Of a DNA stretch of 5,405 nt, positions 1-4,830 are shown one piece after another. This DNA comes from Syntrophaceae bacterium UBA1163 (GTDB taxonomy: Bacteria > Desulfobacterota > BSN033 > UBA1163), in assembly GCA_002311635.1 (NCBI GenBank), contig DBZJ01000241.1, forward strand, positions 1-5,405. The letters are read 5' to 3'. The notes beneath the pieces were generated by a model that saw only the letters and a program-made list of their open reading frames with translations, had not been told where the DNA came from and ran no database searches. A program made the position numbers and the translations under genes. Every line of letters begins with the position of its first letter. Positions within the stretch are counted from its first letter, which is position 1.

Positions 1-87
1 GTGTGCATCCATACCCAGGGTGGCGTCCACAGGGATTGCCTTGCTTCCGCTTCGAGGTGCTCGTTTTATGAAAACCCGCCGTCTCAC

Positions 88-95
88 AGGGGGAG
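88..95 (+). promoter_or_regulatory. Ribosome binding site favouring the GTG start at 100
   Basis: The purine stretch AGGGGGAG lies 4 bases before GTG at 100. It is the only good Shine-Dalgarno match near the 5' end of the methyltransferase frame. It supports starting at 100 rather than at the GTG at position 1, which has no visible upstream sequence. Confidence 0.5.
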
Positions 96-99
96 TGAC

Positions 100-963
100 G
101 TGTATCGGGAACTCTTACCCGACAGATTGAAGAAGTTGTGGGAAAGTGTTGAAAAAGGACTGCTTTCCTCCGAAGAGTTCCACAAACGCCAGGAACTCTA
201 CACACTGGAGTACCGCAGCGAATGGCAGAATGCACTTCTGCTCAATGGCTTCAACGATTTGCGAGCGAGCATTCTCTCAGAGATCGGCGCCTACACGGGA
301 AATCCGGACATGAAGGAGGTGGAGGCACTGTGCATGCAGGCACTGGCCAGGGTCAAGGGGGAATGGCGTGAAAAAGTCGCCAGCCCCGATAAAGAGTCAG
401 TGGAACTTTTCTACAACCAAAGCCAAGGTATGCTCTACGAGTTGATGTGGTGGCACACCCTCATCGAGGACCTCTCCCCCCTTGCCTACGTGGTCGCGTT
501 ACATTTCGCCCGGCTGCATGCATGCGGGAACTATCTCGATTTCGGCTGCGGGGTAGGCTCCGGCGGGCTCCTTTTCGCAAGAAGCGGAATCAACACCACA
601 CTTGCCGATATCAGTTCAGCCGCTCTGGACTTCAGTTCGTGGCGATTCTCCAAAAGAGGGCTTTCCGCCCGCCATATCGATTTGAAGGAGCGTACGCTTC
701 CTGAAAACAGCTTCGACTTTATAACGGCGATGGATGTTTTTGAACACCTGGTGCAACCGGAGAAGACGGTCCGCGATCTCCGGAACGCTCTCAGGCCGGG
801 AGGGTTCCTGTTCGGCCGCTTCCACGCCGAGGCCGATGAAGACCGGCCCCACCATATCACTCTCGATTTCGGCCCCACTCTCGCAGCCCTGGAGTCGCTC
901 GGCTTTTCCAGGGTCTGGCAGGACAGATGGCTTTGGGGGCATGAGGTTTTTCAGGCCAGGTAG
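100..963 (+). CDS. Class I SAM-dependent methyltransferase (Methyltransf_11/23-like)
   Basis: A 287-residue soluble protein predicted to transfer a methyl group from S-adenosylmethionine; the acceptor is unknown. The N-terminal ~130 residues are helical-looking and not recognised. The C-terminal half is a Rossmann-type methyltransferase fold. Motif I is YLDFGCGVGSG (residues ~145-155; glycines bind SAM). An acidic strand end LADIS follows near 168-172 (D170 probably contacts the ribose). Then comes FDFITAMDVFEHL (~205-217) with the EH pair common in UbiG-like enzymes, and LRPGGFLFGR (~231-240). GTG at 100 is chosen because of the purine-rich site at 88-95. The frame is open to the left edge, so an upstream start, including GTG at 1, cannot be excluded. 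All three + frames are open at the left edge, so the end of another gene may lie in positions 1-130. The gene is clearly GC-richer than luxI. The fold assignment is secure; the substrate is not known. Confidence 0.85.
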   Translation: MYRELLPDRLKKLWESVEKGLLSSEEFHKRQELYTLEYRSEWQNALLLNGFNDLRASILSEIGAYTGNPDMKEVEALCMQALARVKGEWREKVASPDKESVELFYNQSQGMLYELMWWHTLIEDLSPLAYVVALHFARLHACGNYLDFGCGVGSGGLLFARSGINTTLADISSAALDFSSWRFSKRGLSARHIDLKERTLPENSFDFITAMDVFEHLVQPEKTVRDLRNALRPGGFLFGRFHAEADEDRPHHITLDFGPTLAALESLGFSRVWQDRWLWGHEVFQAR

Positions 964-994
964 CTGCTTTTTATTCCCTCAAAAAAATATCCCG

Positions 995-1213
995 CTACCC
1001 CTTTAATCTTTCATATGTTTTTTCAAATTGAGACACCGTGCTTCTAAATGCCTCCAACACTTCCGGGTTAAAGTGATGGAGAATTGTCCTGCCGTCGTCG
1101 TCGATAATTATCCTGCACGCCGACCCATGATCAAATGGGGGCTTATAAACCCTCTCATTTCTCAGGGCGTCATAGACATCGGCTATCGTGGTGATTCGGA
1201 TTTCTTTGTCCAT
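995..1213 (-). pseudogene. Remnant of an HD-GYP domain protein (C-terminal fragment)
   Basis: The 72-codon minus-strand frame encodes ITTIADVYDALRNERVYK, then HFNPEVLEAF and a short tail. This matches the C-terminal third of HD-GYP domains (family pattern: IADVYDAL..eRvYK, then FDPevv.aF). Intact domains hydrolyse cyclic-di-GMP using upstream HD and GYP metal-ligand motifs, which are missing here. The frame stays open about 29 codons upstream of the ATG to a stop near 1301, but that stretch shows no HD-GYP similarity. The ATG at 1213 has no Shine-Dalgarno sequence. I infer a 5'-deleted, non-functional relic left at a rearrangement point between the GC-rich methyltransferase gene and the quorum-sensing genes. 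Expression as a short protein is possible but unlikely. Confidence 0.7.
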
Positions 1214-1329
1214 AAGGAAATCAGATATTTGACGGAGTTCGTTTTTCCACCTGTAGAAAATTACAGGCCCTCGACGCCGGATTTTTGAGAGACGGGCAGA
1301 TCATACCACAGGTAAGTACCTGATTTAGT

Positions 1330-1347
1330 TGTTGGAAATGTCCAACA
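1330..1347. repeat. Perfect 7-bp inverted repeat upstream of luxI (possible operator)
   Basis: TGTTGGA and TCCAACA are separated by AATG, giving an 18-bp dyad. It lies centred 37 bp upstream of the lux box, in the noncoding stretch 1302-1445. No T-tract follows on either strand, so it is not a terminator. A protein-binding site is the likelier role; the binding protein is unknown. Confidence 0.4.
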
Positions 1348-1365
1348 TCTCAGGATGTCACGTGT

Positions 1366-1385
1366 ACCTGTAAGAAGTGACAGCT
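1366..1385 (+). promoter_or_regulatory. lux box (predicted LuxR binding site)
   Basis: ACCTGTAAGAAGTGACAGCT matches the classical Vibrio fischeri lux box ACCTGTAGGATCGTACAGGT at 14 of 20 positions. The matches include the first seven bases and the ACAG core of the right arm. The outer arms form an imperfect dyad (ACCTGT/ACAGCT). Its centre is about 45 bp upstream of the expected transcription start, the usual place for LuxR-type activation at a luxI promoter. The adjacent synthase gene and nearby luxR gene make the assignment strong for a motif call. Confidence 0.7.
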
Positions 1386-1414
1386 GACTTTTGCCTGCTT
1401 TTGTTCCATATGAT
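1384..1414 (+). promoter_or_regulatory. luxI promoter
   Basis: TATGAT at 1409-1414 is a 5-of-6 match to the sigma70 -10 element. The -35 region is poor: the best fit is CTGACT at 1384-1389 with a long 19-bp spacer, directly abutting the lux box. A weak -35 beside an activator site is typical of an activator-dependent promoter. The expected start is near 1421, giving a leader of about 25 nt. Confidence 0.5.
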
Positions 1415-1431
1415 CTCTAACAACATTGGAA

Positions 1432-1437
1432 AAGGAG
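1432..1437 (+). promoter_or_regulatory. luxI ribosome binding site
   Basis: AAGGAG lies 8 bases before ATG 1446. This fixes the luxI start and argues against the in-frame GTG at 1377, which lies inside the lux box and upstream of the predicted transcription start. Confidence 0.8.
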
Positions 1438-1445
1438 AGATCAAT

Positions 1446-2189
1446 ATGGCAATGGCATCAGATAGAACCATCATTAATAATAGAGATGAATATCATGATG
1501 TCTGTATAAATGAGAATTTATTGACATCACGGACCATACACAGATACGATGATTTGTGTCAGGCATATCGTCTAAGGCATGAGATATTCGCGGAAGTGCT
1601 TCATTGGGTACCAACACGTCAGAGCAAGTTAGAGACGGACGATTATGATATTCATTCAGAACATTTTGGCGTTTTCGATAATGATAAACTACTGTGCTAT
1701 TTGCGGCTTATAACACCTGGGAACCCGTTCATGATTGAAAACGAGTTTAGTAGTCTTATCAGTAAAGATCACATAATTCACAAAACGGATGATACTTGTG
1801 AGGTATCCCGACTATGCATATCTTGCCATGCACGTACCAATAGAGTTCCTGTTGGTGCAGATACTTATAGTACCAGCATACTCCTATTTAAAAGTCTATA
1901 TCATTGGTGCAAAATAAATTGTATTAGGTATGTTTATATTGTAGTAGCACATAAGGTCCTACGGATGCTGAATATGATAGGAGTTCCCTGTACGCCTATT
2001 GGACCACCTAAAGTGATGCCTGACGGTATAATAGCTGTAGCAGCAATCATAGACGACATAGACATTGAGATAAAGAATGCCATAAGGAAGCCGAAGGCGT
2101 TTCAATGGATCAGTCGAATTCAATCAGACCCAATGAGGCTGCCACTGCCACTGCATGAGGCCTATTTACCGCCTCAAGTTTCTGCATAA
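1446..2189 (+). CDS. luxI: LuxI-family acyl-homoserine-lactone (autoinducer) synthase
   Basis: A 247-residue cytoplasmic enzyme of the LuxI family (GNAT-like fold). The family makes N-acyl-homoserine lactones from SAM and an acyl donor, usually acyl-ACP. Every hallmark residue of the family can be matched: R44 and F48 (YRLRHEIF), W54, E63, D65 and D68 (LETDDYD), R87 (YLRL), F101, and E119/R122 (EVSR). The spacing from R44 to D68 equals that of LuxI. An N-terminal extension of about 20 residues and a C-terminal tail make it longer than the usual 190-230. The last 27 residues are encoded opposite the end of luxR. Nine cysteines are present, an unusual number. The gene is clearly AT-richer than the methyltransferase, suggesting acquisition by transfer. 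It is probably activated by LuxR at the lux box. The chain length of the product cannot be read from the sequence. A related PEP-CTERM-associated acyltransferase is the main alternative, but the luxR neighbour favours a true synthase. Confidence 0.88.
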   Translation: MAMASDRTIINNRDEYHDVCINENLLTSRTIHRYDDLCQAYRLRHEIFAEVLHWVPTRQSKLETDDYDIHSEHFGVFDNDKLLCYLRLITPGNPFMIENEFSSLISKDHIIHKTDDTCEVSRLCISCHARTNRVPVGADTYSTSILLFKSLYHWCKINCIRYVYIVVAHKVLRMLNMIGVPCTPIGPPKVMPDGIIAVAAIIDDIDIEIKNAIRKPKAFQWISRIQSDPMRLPLPLHEAYLPPQVSA

Positions 2190-2907
2190 TGTTATAAATA
2201 TGGAAATTGACCGTCCTTTCGCTTATATTGAGGATAACCGATATTTCCCAGGAACTTTTCCCCTGCTTCAACCAACCAAGGACCTCCTTTTCCCTGACGG
2301 AAATCAGGTCCCCGTTGTCCTGCGGTAATTCAGGGGCATGGATATGGCAAAGGGCTTGGTGCAGGTGGGGGATCAGAAGCTTCAAAATAGCCACAACCCT
2401 ATCATCATATTTGTCGAAATTACCCGAAAAGGAAAAAAGACTCGCTCTTCTACTATGACCAGGAGTCATTAGGCCATAGGTGTAGCCTTCTTTCAAACCG
2501 AAATCTTCGGCAAGAGAAATGAAATTCTTCGGTGGAGTGTTTTTTTTGTAGGTTTCTGACCAGTATTGGGGTCTGAATGCTGTAAAGTTCTCTTTTACAA
2601 TGACATCAACCTTCTGGAATTCCCTCTCCTCGTATATTTTGAGCCATTCATCGGGATAGCTGATATTAACGATATTATGCGAGCAAATCCTGCCGTCATT
2701 ATCAAGCTTCGTCAAACCGGTGAAAGCAAAGTCAAAGGGAATTAGGTTATGAATCTTCCTGAAGAGGCTTACAAAATCCTGTTCGCAATCACAGGAGAGA
2801 CTGGCATGGATGATTTCGAGAAGTGTTGCCGCAGCCCTGCGAGAAAGCAGAAACTCAATTCCCGATATGTTGTCAGGAGGTTCCGAATCCGAGATACTAC
2901 CGGTCAA
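2110..2907 (-). CDS. luxR: LuxR-family quorum-sensing transcriptional regulator
   Basis: A 265-residue DNA-binding regulator with an N-terminal autoinducer-binding domain (~25-185) and a C-terminal LuxR-type helix-turn-helix (~200-262). The spacing of key residues equals that of TraR. W88, Y92, D101 and W116 line the ligand pocket (TraR W57, Y61, D70, W85); the TraR Pro71 position is V102. In the HTH, E206, L210 and G216 match the invariant E178, L182 and G188, within VREKEVLGWLKQGKS. The recognition-helix region follows (SERTVNFHIYNIMQKL). The gene converges on luxI and overlaps it by 80 bp, so it is its likely cognate receptor. The start is a TTG immediately after an in-frame TGA with no clear Shine-Dalgarno sequence. 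No ATG or GTG is available further upstream in frame, and the domain itself appears complete. A run of eight A occurs at codons 121-123. Confidence 0.87.
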   Translation of the reverse strand: MTGSISDSEPPDNISGIEFLLSRRAAATLLEIIHASLSCDCEQDFVSLFRKIHNLIPFDFAFTGLTKLDNDGRICSHNIVNISYPDEWLKIYEEREFQKVDVIVKENFTAFRPQYWSETYKKNTPPKNFISLAEDFGLKEGYTYGLMTPGHSRRASLFSFSGNFDKYDDRVVAILKLLIPHLHQALCHIHAPELPQDNGDLISVREKEVLGWLKQGKSSWEISVILNISERTVNFHIYNIMQKLEAVNRPHAVAVAASLGLIEFD

Positions 2908-2922
2908 TCAAGAAAATCAAGT

Positions 2923-2953
2923 GGTTACGGCAAATAAGCCGTAGCCCTTTTTT
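2923..2953 (+). terminator. Intrinsic terminator on the + strand, past the luxR start
   Basis: GGTTACGGC (2923-2931) and GCCGTAGCC (2938-2946) form a 9-bp stem with one G-U pair and a 6-nt AAATAA loop. A C and six T follow (2948-2953), then GATTTTT. This is a canonical rho-independent terminator for + strand transcription. No + strand gene ends close to it; the nearest is luxI, about 730 bp upstream. On the minus strand the same stem is followed only by a broken T-rich stretch, so it might weakly terminate the integrase transcript. Confidence 0.65.
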
Positions 2954-2956
2954 GAT

Positions 2957-2979
2957 TTTTGCCATAATTTTGCCAAAAT
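2957..2979. repeat. 11-bp-spaced direct repeat and small inverted repeat beside the integrase 3' end
   Basis: TTTTGCCA occurs at 2957-2964 and again at 2968-2975, exactly one helical turn apart. The second copy lies within the perfect inverted repeat ATTTTG-C-CAAAAT (2967-2979). The site is in the 77-bp gap between the integrase stop and the luxR start, where an integrase arm-type or core site could lie. That role is inference from position only. Confidence 0.35.
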
Positions 2980-2984
2980 CCACT

Positions 2985-4292
2985 TTACCCATTGTTCCCT
3001 GTTTTCTGGTCGTATGCAGCATTCAAGAGCGAACCGTCTTCTGTCCCCTTGGAATTGGCCACATACCTGGTATAGACTTTTATGATCATCTCAATATCAC
3101 GATGCCCCATAACACGTGCAACCCATAGTGGATTTTCGCCATAGCTCAGCGCCATTGTGGCAAAAGTATGTCGTGTTTGCTTCATCCCCCGAATGGGCAG
3201 CGATGCTTTTGCCAGAGCCGGAATCCAGACCGTCTGTCGCAGATTGGTCAGACGGATTGCGCAGCCATTTGGTGTACAAAAAAAGTACTCGCAGCCAAAC
3301 TGGTCATAAATCGCTTTTTGGGCTTTAAGCGATTCGAACATAGCGGGGGTAAGTTTGATTGTTCTCCTGCTGAACTTGTTCTTGGTAATTCCCTCAAAAC
3401 GCTTTCCTTCCGAATCGAGGGTAATTGCCCTGCGAACGTGAAGAAGACCTTTTTCCCAATCGATGTCCTCTGGTTTCATCCCGATCTGCTCACCGGGTCT
3501 GAGCCCGGAGCGGAATGCGAAATCAAAATAGGGCTTCCAGTAATCCGGAAGTACCTTTCGCAGCGACATTTGTTCTTCAAGGCTGAATGGCACAATCTTT
3601 TCGATTGTGTCTTCTTCAGGAAGTCTCTTGAACCCAAAAAATGGATCGAAGCTGCCGCCCCATCGGAACTTGATTGCTGCCTGCTTACAGATCATCTTCA
3701 AAGGAATCAAGTACTTATTAATCGACTTATTACACACTGGTCGCAGCTTGAGCTTCTTTTTGCGAGACCACGAGACAAACTCCTCCAGCGAGTGGGCATT
3801 TATTTGGCCAAAGGTCTTTTGCCCGAAGAAAGGGACCAGATAATGTTTAAGGTAGCTCTTATACTCCCACAACGTCCGCCCGGAAATTCTCCCAGAACCT
3901 TCAAGCAGCTCAAACCACTCCGGGGCGTACTCTTCAAACGTGATCTCATCAGGACCAGACTTTAGGCCGCGTATCTCTTTTTCACGCTCGTCGAAATACT
4001 TCGCTTTCTTGCTTTTCGGAAAAATTTCAACAAACCTGAAAGTCCCGTCTTGGATCGCCACTATGATTCTGTCCAACTGTGCCCGAACCTCTTTTGCATT
4101 CTGCTCATTCCAAGGGAGGCCTGAAGTCTCCCTCACCCTTTCGTCCAAATACATAAAATCCACGTAAACCGTTCCATTCACATTGCGGACCGAACCTTCT
4201 TTATTGTGGTTCAATCCTGATTTTCTGGCCTTCTCGGCTCGCTTCCTCTGTTTAGGAAAAGCTATAACCTTGGCCTTTGGTTCTTTAGCCAT
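2985..4292 (-). CDS. int: Tyrosine recombinase (site-specific phage/ICE-type integrase)
   Basis: A 435-residue integrase that would catalyse strand exchange between att sites. A basic N-terminus (1-30) leads into an arm-binding domain of the DUF3596 type (~31-101). Its signatures are EGSVRNVNGTVYVDF, RVRETSGL and DGTF....FPKSKKAKYF. A SAM-like core-binding domain follows (~118-205). The catalytic domain (~235-415) contains box I R265 (SGLRPGEQ), lysine K304 or K306 (TKNKFSRR), box II R374 with H375 (KQTRHTFATMAL), H397 (MGHRD) and nucleophile Y407 (KVYTRY). The first position of the HxxR box is K371, not His; substitutions here occur in related integrases. ATG 4292 has GGAGG 9 bases upstream. 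Length and motifs are intact, so it is probably active. It lies 100 bp downstream of the HTH gene and has its own predicted promoter. Confidence 0.93.
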   Translation of the reverse strand: MAKEPKAKVIAFPKQRKRAEKARKSGLNHNKEGSVRNVNGTVYVDFMYLDERVRETSGLPWNEQNAKEVRAQLDRIIVAIQDGTFRFVEIFPKSKKAKYFDEREKEIRGLKSGPDEITFEEYAPEWFELLEGSGRISGRTLWEYKSYLKHYLVPFFGQKTFGQINAHSLEEFVSWSRKKKLKLRPVCNKSINKYLIPLKMICKQAAIKFRWGGSFDPFFGFKRLPEEDTIEKIVPFSLEEQMSLRKVLPDYWKPYFDFAFRSGLRPGEQIGMKPEDIDWEKGLLHVRRAITLDSEGKRFEGITKNKFSRRTIKLTPAMFESLKAQKAIYDQFGCEYFFCTPNGCAIRLTNLRQTVWIPALAKASLPIRGMKQTRHTFATMALSYGENPLWVARVMGHRDIEMIIKVYTRYVANSKGTEDGSLLNAAYDQKTGNNG

Positions 4293-4293
4293 T

Positions 4294-4308
4294 TTACTGT
4301 TCCTCCAT
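4294..4308 (-). other. Leader mini-ORF (MEEQ) just upstream of the integrase
   Basis: Reading the minus strand from 4308, ATG GAG GAA CAG TAA is preceded by a perfect AAGGAGGT (4321-4314) at 5-nt spacing. Its stop is one base before the integrase ATG. The GGAGG inside the mini-ORF (4307-4303) is also the integrase Shine-Dalgarno sequence. Ribosomes on the leader would cover the integrase site and could reinitiate at once. Whether it is translated is inferred from the strong site alone. Confidence 0.45.
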
Positions 4309-4337
4309 ATTGCACCTCCTTTCGCTGATTTTCACCG

Positions 4338-4354
4338 TCTGGCATTATACCAGA
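4338..4354 (-). promoter_or_regulatory. Integrase promoter (extended -10) within an inverted repeat
   Basis: On the minus strand TGGTATAAT (4352-4344) is an extended -10 element with a perfect TATAAT. No good -35 is visible at the usual spacing, which fits an extended -10 promoter. The element is framed by the arms TCTGG and CCAGA with a 7-bp centre, so a repressor binding this dyad would block the promoter. The predicted start is near 4337, giving a leader of about 45 nt that contains the mini-ORF. Confidence 0.5.
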
Positions 4355-4392
4355 ACTGAGTGACCACAGCGGCGGTTTAAGGTGTTCTTTTA

Positions 4393-4692
4393 TTAGATAT
4401 TGATCAGACTCTTTGTCTGTCTTGCTGCGCTGGTTTTTGCTGGGGTGGTGGGTTTCTGGGGGGTGACTTCGGTTTTAGGTTCTGAGCTCATTTGCTCTTT
4501 TGCACCCTGAACTTCGGTACCTTCTCCAATCCAGCTTTGAATTTCCGACCATTTGAAAAGAATTTTCTTTGGGGTTGGTTTCAAGTAATGTTTTCCGAGG
4601 ATAAATTTTTCTTCATGAATAAAGTTGTAAATTGTCTGGACCGCCAGTTTTATACGCTGGCTGAGCTCTTTTACGGTTAAATACTCTTCCAT
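4393..4692 (-). CDS. Small helix-turn-helix DNA-binding protein (excisionase/AlpA-like)
   Basis: A 99-residue protein. Residues ~4-56 form a MerR/excisionase-type winged helix: YLTVKELSQRIKLAVQTIYN (helix-turn-helix), then the wing-like GKHYLKPTPKKILFKWSEI and SWI. This pattern is typical of small regulators beside integrases that act as recombination directionality factors or as regulators of int. The tail (~57-99) is low-complexity, rich in Thr, Pro, Lys and Glu, and probably disordered. ATG 4692 is chosen because AAGGAG lies 9 bases upstream; a GTG at 4698 is in frame but only 3 bases from that site. The gene is co-oriented with int across a 100-bp gap holding a separate int promoter. Function as an excisionase is inferred from fold and context; it may instead be a repressor. 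Confidence 0.75.
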   Translation of the reverse strand: MEEYLTVKELSQRIKLAVQTIYNFIHEEKFILGKHYLKPTPKKILFKWSEIQSWIGEGTEVQGAKEQMSSEPKTEVTPQKPTTPAKTSAARQTKSLINI

Positions 4693-4747
4693 TTTCACAT
4701 GCTCCTTTAACTTTTTTCATTTCTGTTAGAGGAGGTGAAAGAAAATA

Positions 4748-4776
4748 TTGCAGAGTATCGGCAGATTCGTTATTAT
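4748..4776 (+). promoter_or_regulatory. Possible promoter for the recombinase-like gene
   Basis: TATTAT (4771-4776) matches the -10 consensus at 5 of 6 positions. TTGCAG (4748-4753) keeps only the TTG of a -35, but the spacer is exactly 17 bp. It lies in the 138-bp divergent gap 4693-4830 and points toward the gene at 4831. The gap is AT-rich and probably also holds the promoter for the HTH gene, of which I see no good match. Confidence 0.3.
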
Positions 4777-4779
4777 GCC

Positions 4780-4798
4780 TTAGTTATTAATTAGTTAT
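4780..4798. repeat. Tandem 8-bp repeats at 11-bp spacing in the divergent control region
   Basis: TTAGTTAT occurs at 4780-4787 and 4791-4798, one helical turn apart; GTTATTA also occurs at 4769-4775 and 4783-4789. Phased short repeats between divergent recombination genes suggest cooperative binding by a small HTH protein, possibly the product of 4393-4692. No binding evidence exists beyond the pattern, and AT-rich DNA raises the chance of coincidence. Confidence 0.35.
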
Positions 4799-4830
4799 AC
4801 CTATTTGCCCCATAAATAAAGGTTAATTCC

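Noticed and set aside
1..99. N-terminal extension of the methyltransferase frame from GTG at position 1, or ends of upstream genes in the other two frames (stops at 69-71 and 128-130)
   Set aside because: All three + frames are open at the left edge and codon use does not separate them. The site at 88-95 makes GTG 100 the best start. Too short to call a partial gene.
531..942. Minus-strand open frames opposite the methyltransferase gene, plus + strand frames in 447-1006
   Set aside because: They lie within or overlap a gene with clear SAM-binding motifs and show no recognisable domain. They are products of GC-rich codon structure.
1028..1288. An 86-codon + strand frame
   Set aside because: It is opposite the recognisable HD-GYP remnant and has no family resemblance or ribosome binding site.
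1377..1445. Earlier in-frame GTG start for luxI
   Set aside because: It lies inside the lux box and upstream of the predicted transcription start. ATG 1446 has a clear AAGGAG at ideal spacing.
2498..2547. Hairpin CCGAA/TTCGG followed further on by a T8 run, as a + strand terminator for luxI
   Set aside because: The stem is only 5 bp and about 30 nt from the T-run; a wider ACCGAA/TTCGGT pairing needs a 25-nt loop. The tract is explained by Lys-Lys-Asn codons of luxR. Partial termination is still possible.
2207..2937. Short + strand frames opposite luxR
   Set aside because: No start signals or recognisable domains; they are shadows of a well-supported LuxR gene.
2900..2985. tRNA gene or direct-repeat attachment site at the integrase end
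   Set aside because: No cloverleaf or tRNA 3'-end sequence is visible, and I found no matching long repeat elsewhere in the window. The partner site may be outside it.
3116..4167. Long + strand frames opposite the integrase, including one of 265 codons, and a short minus-strand frame at 3097-3279
   Set aside because: The integrase frame carries all expected domains and catalytic residues; these overlap it and have no homology signal.
4492..4680. A 62-codon + strand frame opposite the HTH gene
   Set aside because: Shadow of a gene with a clear winged-helix motif.
4735..4794. A 19-residue GTG-started peptide (VKENIAEYRQIRYYALVIN) in the divergent control region
   Set aside because: The AGGAGG nearby overlaps the start instead of preceding it. 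No homology is seen, and the span lies across promoter-like and repeat elements.
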